A stretch of DNA of 6,701 nt. Origin: an uncultured Lachnospiraceae bacterium (GTDB lineage: Bacteria > Bacillota > Clostridia > Lachnospirales > Lachnospiraceae). Of this stretch, positions 1 to 6,201 are shown piece after piece. The notes beneath the pieces were generated by a model. The model made no database searches and was not told the origin of the DNA. It saw only the letters and a list, made by a program, of their open reading frames with translations. The translations under genes were made by a program, and so were the position numbers. Numbering within the stretch: position 1 is the first letter of the stretch; each line of letters begins with the position of its first letter. The stretch is taken from positions 1-6,701 of the forward strand of contig CAMWKA010000099.1 of the NCBI GenBank assembly GCA_947174725.1, given 5' to 3'.

Positions 1-15
1 ATTTGCTACGTTTCC

Positions 16-2112
16 CTAAGCAAGCATCATCATGATCTTATTGCTTCGTGCAACAAATTTCGTCATCGCCTCCGGCGCCAGCGGCGCATTCTGCAAAAGC
101 GCCAGATCGTAAAGCTGCTCACAGAGAAGTTGTACCCTGTCGCCTTCCTTTTCCTCTAAGATCTTCTGCACCAGCTTATTATTTGCATTCAGGATCAGCG
201 TCTGTCCTTCCTTGCCGAACATCCCCATATCCATTCCAGGCATGGAATACATCTTCATCATATCCTGCATCCTGCGGCTCTCCTCGGAAACCGTAAGCAT
301 AGAGGAGATATCTTTATTTTTAAGCTTTTCAACTTTTACTTTGATATTATCCTTCTTAATGGCTTTCTTAAAAATCTTCTCAAGTTCCTCTGTCTGCTTG
401 TCCAGTTCTTCCTGCGCCTTTTTGCTTGTCTTAGCTTTCAAGTCGTCCGTCAGGTCAGCATCGATACGCATAAACCGAACGCCCTCATTCTTGCTCTCCA
501 GCTGCGTCACGAACGGCTGGTCAATACTGTGCGTCAGGATCACGGCATCCTTCTTTGCCTTCTTGAACATATTGATATACTGGCTCTGCTGCTGTTCATC
601 CGTTACATAATAAACAGTCTTCTCCTTCTTTTCCTCCGAAGCGGCATCCTCATCAGCATCCTCTTCCTCGGCCTCTACCACTTCCGCCTCGACTGCGTTG
701 CCGTCTGCATCCACGGCTTTTCCACTCTCCGAGCTGCCTTCCCCGGCAGAATCCTCTTCGTCTTCCGTATCAATAGGCTTGACCTCCAGACACTCCGGCA
801 GCGTCAGATATTCGCCTGCCAGATTCTTAAAGAGGATATAGTCTGTCATCTTCTCGCAGAACTTATCATCCTTTAAGCAGCCAAACTTGATAAACGGGCT
901 GATATCATCCCAGTACTTAATATATTCTTCCCGTTCTGTCTTACACATGCCCGACAGCTTATCAGCAACCTTCTTGCTGATATATTCGGAGATCTTCTTG
1001 ACAAACCCGTCATTCTGCAGCGCACTTCTGGATACGTTCAGCGGCAGATCCGGGCAGTCGATCACACCCTTTAAGAGCATCAGGAACTCCGGAATGACTT
1101 CCTTGATATTATCCGCGATAAATACCTGATTATTGTAAAGCTTGATCACGCCCTCAATGGATTCATATTCCATATTGATCTTCGGGAAATATAAGATACC
1201 CTTCAGATTAAACGGATAATCCATATTCAGGTGAATCCAGAACAACGGTTCCTTATAGTCGTTAAATACCTTCCGGTAAAATGCGATATACTCATCCTTA
1301 GTACAATCATTGGGATGCTTCGCCCAGAGCGGCGTGGTGTCATTGATCGGTTCAGGACGTTTTTTGATCTTTAAACGTTCCTTCGGCTCTTCCCCTTCCT
1401 TCGCCTCCTGCTTTACCGTTTCAATCACAATATCCGTATCCAGTTTTTCCTCCGGATCGATCATCTGCGTCAGTTCTTCGCCTTCCTGACTCAGATAGAT
1501 CTCATACGGCATGAAAGAACAATATTTCTTCAGAACGGAATCCGCCTCATATTTATTAGCAAATTTCAGGCAGTCCTCGTTCACAAACAGCGTGATCTCC
1601 GTTCCGACCTCCGACTTGCTGCCGTCTTCCATAGAATATTCTGTCCCGCCGTCACATGCCCAATGGACTGCTTTCGCACCCTCTTTATAAGATAATGTAT
1701 CGATCTGCACCTCATCCGCCACCATAAACGCGGAATAAAATCCCAGTCCGAAATGACCGATGATCTGATCTTCATTGGCCTTGTCCTTATATTTCTCAAT
1801 AAAATCCGTAGCGCCGGAAAATGCGATCTGATTGATGTATTCCTCAACTTCGTCCGCTGTCATGCCAAGACCGTTATCAATAAACCGGATCGTCTTTTTC
1901 TCCGGACTGACGATCACTTCCACCTTCGGCTTATACTCTGCAGGCAGGGAATACTCTCCCATCATATCCAGTTTCTTTAATTTGGTGATCGCGTCACAGC
2001 CGTTGCTGACCAGCTCCCGGAAAAAGATATCGTGGTCGGAATACAGCCACTTCTTAATGATCGGGAATATGTTTTCGCTATTAATAGATAAACTTCCTTG
2101 CTTTGCTGACAT
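16..2112 (-). CDS. htpG: HtpG, Hsp90-family molecular chaperone
   Basis: This is the cytosolic ATP-dependent Hsp90 chaperone, which works as a homodimer on late folding intermediates. The 698-residue product starts with the GHKL ATPase domain: FRELVSN (residues 31-37, with the general base E33), DNGLGM (79-84) and the lid/nucleotide motif GHFGLGFYSAF (119-129), then VGTEI near 169-173. The middle domain carries NVSRSALQ (359-366), whose R362 corresponds to the catalytic arginine of the family. The C-terminal dimerisation domain includes a Met-rich stretch (614-632) of the kind I recall from Firmicutes HtpG. It is longer than E. coli HtpG (624 aa), mainly because of a very acidic low-complexity insertion at about 447-498. 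The start is supported by a purine-rich AGGAAGGA-type site 11 nt upstream. The stop is TAG. A promoter and CIRCE operator lie just upstream, so it is probably a separate HrcA-controlled unit. Confidence 0.98.
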   Translation of the reverse strand: MSAKQGSLSINSENIFPIIKKWLYSDHDIFFRELVSNGCDAITKLKKLDMMGEYSLPAEYKPKVEVIVSPEKKTIRFIDNGLGMTADEVEEYINQIAFSGATDFIEKYKDKANEDQIIGHFGLGFYSAFMVADEVQIDTLSYKEGAKAVHWACDGGTEYSMEDGSKSEVGTEITLFVNEDCLKFANKYEADSVLKKYCSFMPYEIYLSQEGEELTQMIDPEEKLDTDIVIETVKQEAKEGEEPKERLKIKKRPEPINDTTPLWAKHPNDCTKDEYIAFYRKVFNDYKEPLFWIHLNMDYPFNLKGILYFPKINMEYESIEGVIKLYNNQVFIADNIKEVIPEFLMLLKGVIDCPDLPLNVSRSALQNDGFVKKISEYISKKVADKLSGMCKTEREEYIKYWDDISPFIKFGCLKDDKFCEKMTDYILFKNLAGEYLTLPECLEVKPIDTEDEEDSAGEGSSESGKAVDADGNAVEAEVVEAEEEDADEDAASEEKKEKTVYYVTDEQQQSQYINMFKKAKKDAVILTHSIDQPFVTQLESKNEGVRFMRIDADLTDDLKAKTSKKAQEELDKQTEELEKIFKKAIKKDNIKVKVEKLKNKDISSMLTVSEESRRMQDMMKMYSMPGMDMGMFGKEGQTLILNANNKLVQKILEEKEGDRVQLLCEQLYDLALLQNAPLAPEAMTKFVARSNKIMMMLA

Positions 2113-2160
2113 CTTACGTCACGTCCTTCCTTCTGAAATATTTTATCTTACATAAAACAT

Positions 2161-2189
2161 AGTTTAATACTGCCGGAAGTAAATGTCAA
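2161..2189 (-). promoter_or_regulatory. Candidate sigma-A promoter of htpG
   Basis: On the minus strand a perfect -35 TTGACA (2184-2189) is followed by a 17-bp spacer and a 4/6 -10 box, TAAACT (2161-2166). The start point would fall near 2154, giving a leader of about 40 nt. A second possible -10, TATATT (2225-2230), sits on the far side of the CIRCE element but has no good -35. Which one is used cannot be settled from sequence. Confidence 0.6.
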
Positions 2190-2196
2190 GAAAAAA

Positions 2197-2223
2197 TTAG
2201 CACTCATTTTAGGAGAGTGCTAG
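2197..2223 (-). promoter_or_regulatory. CIRCE operator (HrcA binding site) upstream of htpG
   Basis: The element reads TTAGCACTC, nine bases, then GAGTGCTAG. This matches the CIRCE consensus TTAGCACTC-N9-GAGTGCTAA at 17 of 18 arm positions. CIRCE is the operator bound by the HrcA repressor, normally controlling groESL and dnaK operons. Here it lies 84 bp upstream of the htpG start codon, 7 bp upstream of the TTGACA -35 box, and just downstream of the alternative TATATT -10. I infer HrcA-dependent heat induction of htpG. No hrcA gene is in the window. Confidence 0.93.
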
Positions 2224-2241
2224 TAATATACTGTCTTGTAC

Positions 2242-2341
2242 GGTTTACATAACTCTTTGTTTCATAATTAATGTTCCAAAAACATCATAAAATGAAATCA
2301 TTTTTGGAGCATTAATTATGAAACTGCAGGTTATGTAAACC
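2242..2341. repeat. 100-bp near-perfect inverted repeat (long hairpin, MITE-like)
   Basis: The outer arms GGTTTACATAAC (2242-2253) and GTTATGTAAACC (2330-2341) are perfect 12-bp complements. After a symmetric unpaired 6+6 segment (2254-2259 and 2324-2329), the inner arms 2260-2282 and 2301-2323 pair at 22 of 23 positions, the exception being a possible G-U wobble. The 18-nt central loop contains a further TCAT/ATGA mini-stem. There is no coding potential, and no U-tract to make it an ordinary terminator. It lies between the stop of the PrsA-like gene and the CIRCE element. It could be a small non-autonomous mobile element or an RNA-stabilising 3' structure. I see no clear target-site duplication. 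Confidence 0.85.
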
Positions 2342-2346
2342 TCATT

Positions 2347-2418
2347 TACCAGTTGATATACCAGTTGATATACCAGTTAATGTACCAGTTAATGTGCCGG
2401 TTAATATACCAGCTTATA
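2347..2418. repeat. 12-bp tandem repeat, six copies
   Basis: Six consecutive 12-mers fill this stretch. The first two are TACCAGTTGATA, the next two TACCAGTTAATG, then the diverged TGCCGGTTAATA and TACCAGCTTATA. The array starts 5 bp after the 100-bp palindrome and ends 3 bp past the stop codon of the PrsA-like gene, so it forms the start of that gene's 3' untranslated region. The pairwise identity of neighbouring units suggests growth by slippage. The long plus-strand reading frame across it looks like a by-product of a period divisible by three, not a gene. Confidence 0.9.
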
Positions 2419-2421
2419 CAC

Positions 2422-3513
2422 TTAATTAGCAGAAAAATATTTTGCGTAAATATCAAAGAAGTTGGAGGTTGCGCCGGAGGACTGTTCCGTAAAACTGATG
2501 GTGTCCCACAGCTCCTCATTCAGATAACAGCGCTTATCCCCTATAAACATCGTATAGATCTGTCCAAACATCTCCTGCTGCCGTTCTTTTACGATCTCTC
2601 TTTTTCTCGCCTCTGTCTGCTCCATATCATAGGTACTGATACACTGAAAGATATAATATCCCTGTTTTCCTTCTATGATCCCGCTGACTTCATTCTCCGC
2701 AAGTTGAAAAACTGCCTCTACCAGAGACTCTTCCTGTTCCCCTTTGCGGTAATACGCCTCCAGTTCTCCGGCATCACTGTATTCCGACGCCAATGTCATA
2801 AAATCCTCTCCTGCTTCGAGTCGCTCGCAGATGCTTTCCGCCTGCTGATAAACCGCCTCCCGCTCCGTCTCCGAAACATCCGCCCGTTCACCATTTTCCC
2901 TGTCGTATGAGGTCGAAAGGAAGATCTGCCATACGGTCACTGTCCGCGCCTCATCATCGCTGATTTCCTGATTTACCCCCTGTACAAGATACTGATATAC
3001 CTTATTGGCAAGAGCATATTCTTCATAAAGCTGCAGCACTGTCTCCTGCGTTGCCCCATCCATAGAGGCGATCTCCTCAGCGCTTAGCGACTGATAATAT
3101 TCCGCCGCCGCGTTTTCCGCCAGCTCCAGTTCCCGTTCGTCCAAAGTGATCTCATAATATTCCGCCATCAGATTCATCATTTTGATTTTGGCGATCCTTG
3201 CCAAGACTGTCTGCTTAATACTTTCTTCAATGGAGATCCCGTCAATGTTCTGCGCAAAGATTTCCTCCCCAAAGACATCTTCATACTGATTCCGAATATT
3301 GGTCAGATAGATCATAACCTCAGGCGAGTAGCAGCTCATCCCCTCAATACGAAACACTTCATTTTCATAAAATCCCGTAGTAAGTACAATCTCCGTATCA
3401 TCCTTACAGCCGTTCAAAATCAAAAACAGCGCCGTGCAGAGCAAAAAACCAAGTAACTTCCTAACTACCCCTCTCGCCTGCTGCCGGATTTCTTTTTCTT
3501 TTCTCTGTAACAT
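2422..3513 (-). CDS. PrsA/SurA-like lipoprotein with divergent parvulin-type domain
   Basis: This is probably an extracytoplasmic folding factor anchored on the outer face of the membrane. The 363-residue product has a basic N-terminus (1-19), a hydrophobic core (20-34) and a lipobox ending LNGC, with the lipidated Cys at residue 36; Asn at -2 is slightly unusual. A SurA_N-like helical region follows (about 60-185). Residues 190-295 resemble a parvulin peptidyl-prolyl isomerase domain: a helix with LEAGEDFMTLASEYSD, then the AVFQLAENEVSGIIEGKQGYYIF pattern split across 267-289. The usual opening His-Ile motif is replaced by WQIF, so isomerase activity is doubtful. The start has a clear AGGAGA site 7 nt upstream. 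It follows pepT with a 33-bp gap, so the two are probably co-transcribed. Membership of the PrsA family is fairly sure, catalysis is not. Confidence 0.82.
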   Translation of the reverse strand: MLQRKEKEIRQQARGVVRKLLGFLLCTALFLILNGCKDDTEIVLTTGFYENEVFRIEGMSCYSPEVMIYLTNIRNQYEDVFGEEIFAQNIDGISIEESIKQTVLARIAKIKMMNLMAEYYEITLDERELELAENAAAEYYQSLSAEEIASMDGATQETVLQLYEEYALANKVYQYLVQGVNQEISDDEARTVTVWQIFLSTSYDRENGERADVSETEREAVYQQAESICERLEAGEDFMTLASEYSDAGELEAYYRKGEQEESLVEAVFQLAENEVSGIIEGKQGYYIFQCISTYDMEQTEARKREIVKERQQEMFGQIYTMFIGDKRCYLNEELWDTISFTEQSSGATSNFFDIYAKYFSAN

Positions 3514-3546
3514 CTGTTGTTCTCCTAAATCTTTTTTAATACATTC

Positions 3547-4776
3547 TTATCCTTTAGAATATAATATCACGATCCTGACCAGCAGTTCTACGATCTTCTC
3601 CATATCATCTATGCAGAGATATTCATGCTTTCCGTGAAAATTACCGCCGCCGGTGCAGAGATTAGGGCAGGGCAGTCCCAGAAAGGAAAGCCTTGCGCCA
3701 TCCGTTCCCCCGCGGATCGGTTCTATCTTCGGGGTGATGCCCGTCTCTTTCATCGCCAAGAGCGCGGTCTCCATAATGACCGGATGGGCGTCCACCCGTC
3801 CTTTCATATTATAGTAGACATCCTCAGACTCTACCACGACAGTGCTCTCACTGTATTTCTGATTCATCTTAGCCGCCGCATCCAGAAAGGTCCTCTTTCT
3901 CGTCTCAAACAATCGATCATCATGATCCCTGATAATATAGGAAGCAACCGCCTTTTCCACCGTTCCATGGACCGTCGTCAGATGATAAAATCCCTCATGC
4001 CCCTGGGTATGCTCCGGACGTTCCTGCCCCGGCAGCATCCGGTCAAATTCCTGCTGCAGGGTCAGGGCATTGATCATCTTGTCCTTCGCATCCCCCGGAT
4101 GCACGCTTCTGCCATGAAACGTCACCTTTGCGTCAGCAGCATTAAAATTTTCACAGGAGATCTCTCCCAATGCCCCGCCATCCACCGTATAGGCATAATG
4201 CGCGCCGAAAGCGTTAAGATCAAAATGATCCACGCCTCTGCCGATCTCCTCATCCGCCGTAAATGCCACACAGATATTGCCATGGGCAATCTCCGGATGC
4301 ATAGTAAAATACTGTACCATCTCCATGATCTCTGTCACACCGGCTTTATCGTCCGCCCCCAAAAGCGTAGTTCCATCCGTAACCACCAGCCGCTTCCCCT
4401 TCAGCTCCTTCATCTCCGGGAAATCCTCTGCTCTTGTCCGGATGCCTTCCTTCTCATTTAAAAGGATATCTCCGCCGTCATAATTCTCGATCACCCGGGG
4501 ATTGACATTCGCTCCGCTCATGGCATCTGCCGTATCCACATGGGCAATAAATCCCACAGCGGGGATCGTTTTCTGCGGCTGATTGGAGGGAAGCACCGCA
4601 TAAACGCAGGCATACTCTTTATCCTGACGCACATCCGGCACGCCCATCGTCCGAAGCTCCCGATATAACAGATCCAGCAGTTCCTTCTGTTTTTCCGTAC
4701 TGGGATATCCCTCTCCCTTTTCATCCGACTGGGTATCTATCTTCACATATCTCAAAAACCGTTCCAATGCGCTCAT
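3547..4776 (-). CDS. pepT: Peptidase T (tripeptide aminopeptidase)
   Basis: PepT is a cytosolic di-zinc M20-family enzyme that removes the N-terminal residue from tripeptides. Numbering from the start chosen here (409 aa; E. coli PepT is 408): HVDT gives metal ligand H79 and D81, GADDKAG the bridging D142, ADEEIG the base/ligand pair E176-E177, VDGG the ligand D199, and GNFHGKHE the final ligand H381. RSVHPGDAKDKMINA (224-238) marks the lid/dimerisation domain and RGGTDGARL (355-363) the substrate-side loop. An in-frame ATG 33 nt upstream (4809) would give 420 aa, but it overlaps a promoter -10 and lacks a ribosome site. The ATG at 4776 has AGGAAG 7 nt upstream and matches the family's usual N-terminus. 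It is the first gene of a probable two-gene unit with the PrsA-like lipoprotein. Confidence 0.97.
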   Translation of the reverse strand: MSALERFLRYVKIDTQSDEKGEGYPSTEKQKELLDLLYRELRTMGVPDVRQDKEYACVYAVLPSNQPQKTIPAVGFIAHVDTADAMSGANVNPRVIENYDGGDILLNEKEGIRTRAEDFPEMKELKGKRLVVTDGTTLLGADDKAGVTEIMEMVQYFTMHPEIAHGNICVAFTADEEIGRGVDHFDLNAFGAHYAYTVDGGALGEISCENFNAADAKVTFHGRSVHPGDAKDKMINALTLQQEFDRMLPGQERPEHTQGHEGFYHLTTVHGTVEKAVASYIIRDHDDRLFETRKRTFLDAAAKMNQKYSESTVVVESEDVYYNMKGRVDAHPVIMETALLAMKETGITPKIEPIRGGTDGARLSFLGLPCPNLCTGGGNFHGKHEYLCIDDMEKIVELLVRIVILYSKG

Positions 4777-4783
4777 GATATCA

Positions 4784-4789
4784 CTTCCT
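4784..4789 (-). promoter_or_regulatory. Ribosome binding site that fixes the pepT start
   Basis: The minus strand reads AGAGAGGAAG here, with AGGAAG 7 nt before the ATG at 4776. The alternative ATG at 4809 is preceded by TATGCTAAG, which has no such site, so the shorter 409-residue product is preferred. Confidence 0.8.
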
Positions 4790-4807
4790 CTCTGTTCATC
4801 CCCACAC

Positions 4808-4836
4808 ATCTTAGCATAGATAGCTGCTTCTCACAA
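4808..4836 (-). promoter_or_regulatory. Candidate promoter of pepT and the PrsA-like gene
   Basis: The minus strand shows TTGTGA (4831-4836, 4/6 of the -35), a 17-bp spacer ending TGC, and TAAGAT (4808-4813), so the weak -10 is helped by an extended TG motif. The predicted start point is near 4801, between the two possible pepT ATGs, which agrees with translation from 4776. It lies downstream of the coat-protein terminator, making pepT the first gene of its own unit. Confidence 0.55.
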
Positions 4837-4857
4837 GTCCAATGATCATAGATAAGT

Positions 4858-4889
4858 AAAAAAGACAGTACCGATCCCTCAGTACTGCC
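4858..4889 (-). terminator. Intrinsic terminator of the coat-F-type gene
   Basis: On the minus strand, GGCAGTAC, a 10-nt loop and GTACTGTC form an 8-bp stem with one G-U pair, followed by six U residues (A6 at 4858-4863 on the plus strand). It starts 17 nt after the stop codon of the gene ending at 4907 and separates it from pepT. Confidence 0.88.
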
Positions 4890-4906
4890 CTTCATGCTTT
4901 CGGTTC

Positions 4907-5365
4907 TTACGCCATTCCATTTACCGTCTTATATTTGTAAAGCATCTCCGCATGATTCTGCTCTTCGATCTGGATATCGCCCAGAAGTTTGCGAACTGCG
5001 CTTTCCGCAAAGGAAAATACATTGGTATTGTACTCGGAAGAAACCATTTTTTCCGTACCGATACAGTCGGTTGCCAAAAAAGCGTCATTCTTCTTATCCG
5101 CCGACTCGCTCATGGTATCATACGTCGCCACCGGTGAATAATTCTTGCCATCCTGATCATTGCAGTTACAGGAAGGTGTCTTACCGGAAGCCACCTGCAC
5201 TAAAGAATCGTAATGCTGCTGCTCTTTCTGTGCCAATGTACCAAACAGTCCCTTGAGCACCGGATCCTTCGCTTCCTTTTCATATCTTTTGTACTTCTCG
5301 ATACAGCACTGTTCCTGTGTCTGAAGATCCTTGATCACATCCATCTCTTTCTGACTTAATGCCAT
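4907..5365 (-). CDS. Ferritin-like, spore coat F-type protein
   Basis: The 152-residue soluble protein has no signal peptide or membrane segment and looks like a four-helix ferritin-like fold of the kind annotated as spore coat protein (coat F family) in Clostridia. Helix one covers about 5-32 (with EQCCIEKYKRYEKEA), followed by DPVLKGLFGTLAQKEQQHYDSL (34-55, split here by family pattern) with the pair E48/H51. After a Cys/Asn-containing loop (CNCN, 66-69) and a polar linker, helices three and four (about 105-145) carry E121 and a second ExxH pair, E135/H138. Such E and ExxH residues are those that bind di-iron in ferritin-like proteins, though metal binding here is inference. The site GAGGTAG lies 5 nt upstream of the ATG, and an intrinsic terminator follows, so it appears monocistronic. 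The role in a spore coat is by family resemblance only. Confidence 0.75.
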   Translation of the reverse strand: MALSQKEMDVIKDLQTQEQCCIEKYKRYEKEAKDPVLKGLFGTLAQKEQQHYDSLVQVASGKTPSCNCNDQDGKNYSPVATYDTMSESADKKNDAFLATDCIGTEKMVSSEYNTNVFSFAESAVRKLLGDIQIEEQNHAEMLYKYKTVNGMA

Positions 5366-5390
5366 GTTTCTACCTCATTTCCTGTTATTA

Positions 5391-5437
5391 GGGAAAATGG
5401 AAGATATCCTTCGCTTATGGATATATTTTCCTTCCCT
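5391..5437 (-). other. Imperfect hairpin in the leader of the coat-F-type gene
   Basis: Between the zinc-ribbon gene (ending at 5511) and the coat-F-type gene there are 145 bp. They contain ATATCC/GGATAT arms flanked by broken GGAA/TTCC and GGG/CCC pairing around a 9-nt loop. A -10-like TATACT (5444-5449 on the minus strand) lies just upstream but its -35 is poor. A run of seven U residues on the minus strand (5477-5483), about 28 nt after the zinc-ribbon stop, follows only a very weak stem. The hairpin could act as a leader structure or a weak terminator. Confidence 0.35.
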
Positions 5438-5510
5438 TTCTCTAGTATAAACGTCAGGAAATGTTTTATACATCAGAAAAAAATATACGTCACCGTTATC
5501 CCGCAATCAT

Positions 5511-5960
5511 CTAATCGATCATATCAATAATAAAACTTAAAATAATTAAAAGAAACGGCAGTCCCCAACCAAACAAAAGAAAAATGATCAAAAGCCACCT
5601 GGCAGTTTTATATGCCTTCTGCCGTTGAATCTCGTCCCCGGCCCCGGACATCTGCATGCCGGACCTGGCGGACCATGTGTAGGTAATCTCCTGATTGGGA
5701 TCATGCGGAATCAGATCACCATTAAAAGATACACCCTGACCTGTGGCATAAGGTTCCTGTGAATGATAATGTGTGCCGTCTACCATTTTCCCCGCCAGAT
5801 GCTTATCGTCCGTCGTCTGGCACCAATGATTGCTGTGTCCTTTACTGATCACTTCGCCATTTAACGTCACCGTATTATCTTCATCAGGCGAACACACATG
5901 CCCGCAAAACGGGCATTTGAGGCTATTATTCATCTCTGTTGCGCATACCGGGCATAACAT
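5511..5960 (-). CDS. Small zinc-ribbon protein with a C-terminal membrane anchor, function unknown
   Basis: I do not recognise a specific family. The 149-residue product begins with CPVC (3-6) and CPFC (16-19), a typical four-Cys zinc ribbon, plus C23. The central part (30-115) is polar and rich in His (H42, H45, H54, H64, H66, H86) and contains two similar segments, VTLNGEVI (31-38) and VSFNGDLI (77-84), suggesting a small internal repeat. Residues 121-145 form one hydrophobic helix preceded by basic residues (RQKAYKTAR), so the N-terminal body is expected to stay in the cytoplasm by the positive-inside rule. The start has a perfect AGGAGG 9 nt upstream. It is divergent from the tRNA gene. 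I see no convincing promoter for it and no strong terminator after it. Confidence 0.8.
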   Translation of the reverse strand: MLCPVCATEMNNSLKCPFCGHVCSPDEDNTVTLNGEVISKGHSNHWCQTTDDKHLAGKMVDGTHYHSQEPYATGQGVSFNGDLIPHDPNQEITYTWSARSGMQMSGAGDEIQRQKAYKTARWLLIIFLLFGWGLPFLLIILSFIIDMID

Positions 5961-6000
5961 ATTTTTTATCCTCCTGTCTTTTACTGTTTCAAAAGTTTGC

Positions 6001-6029
6001 TTGACATAGCAAATAACATTTGATAAGAT
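6001..6029 (+). promoter_or_regulatory. Promoter of the tRNA-Thr gene
   Basis: A perfect -35 TTGACA (6001-6006), a 17-bp spacer and TAAGAT (6024-6029), with an extended -10 TG at 6021-6022, lie upstream of the tRNA. The expected start point is near 6036, giving a 5' leader of about 24 nt for RNase P to remove. Confidence 0.75.
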
Positions 6030-6059
6030 TATCCGTGGACATTGAAAAATGTTTCCGAC

Positions 6060-6132
6060 GCTGCTGTAGCACAGTCGGTAGTGCGTCGCATTGGTAGTGC
6101 GGAGGTCACGGGTCCGATTCCCGTCAGCAGCT
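6060..6132 (+). tRNA. tRNA-Thr (anticodon GGU, reads ACC/ACU)
   Basis: The full cloverleaf can be drawn. The acceptor stem GCTGCTG/CAGCAGC (6060-6066, 6125-6131) is perfect. The D stem is GCAC/GTGC around loop AGTCGGTA, with A14, G18, G19 and A21 in place. The anticodon stem is TCGCA/TGCGG (one G-U pair) with loop TTGGTAG and anticodon GGT at 6093-6095. The variable loop is AGGTC and the T stem ACGGG/CCCGT. G15-C48 is kept, and G35, U36, the C2-G71 pair and the U73 discriminator fit threonine identity in Gram-positives. CCA is not encoded. The odd point is the T loop, TCCGATT, which has C where nearly all elongator tRNAs have U55 (pseudouridine). It has its own promoter and terminator. Confidence 0.93.
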
Positions 6133-6148
6133 CTTAAAAATCCCCATA

Positions 6149-6199
6149 AATAAGTCCATGTATTTAGCCAAAAGATACATAGGCTTATTTTTTATTTTT
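6149..6199 (+). terminator. Intrinsic terminator of the tRNA-Thr gene
   Basis: Arms 6149-6163 and 6175-6189 pair over 15 positions with one G-U pair and one C-A mismatch, around an 11-nt loop. The run TTTTTTATTTTT follows on the plus strand. It begins 17 nt after the tRNA. The same hairpin lies directly after the stop codon of the minus-strand gene at 6202 and may also stop that transcript, though the minus-strand side is less U-rich. Confidence 0.92.
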
Positions 6200-6201
6200 A
6201 C

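Noticed and set aside
2242..2341. The long palindrome as an ordinary rho-independent terminator
   Set aside because: The stem is AT-rich, about 100 bp long, and no U-tract follows on either strand.
2353..2910. Plus-strand open frame of 185 codons that starts in the 12-bp repeats
   Set aside because: It begins in the tandem array, lacks a ribosome site and lies mostly antisense to the well-supported PrsA-like gene.
3625..4461. Plus-strand open frame of 278 codons
   Set aside because: It is antisense to pepT, whose motifs are complete; the composition is that of a shadow frame.
4777..4809. Eleven-residue N-terminal extension of PepT from the ATG at 4809
   Set aside because: There is no ribosome site before it, it overlaps a promoter -10, and PepT proteins normally start at the downstream Met.
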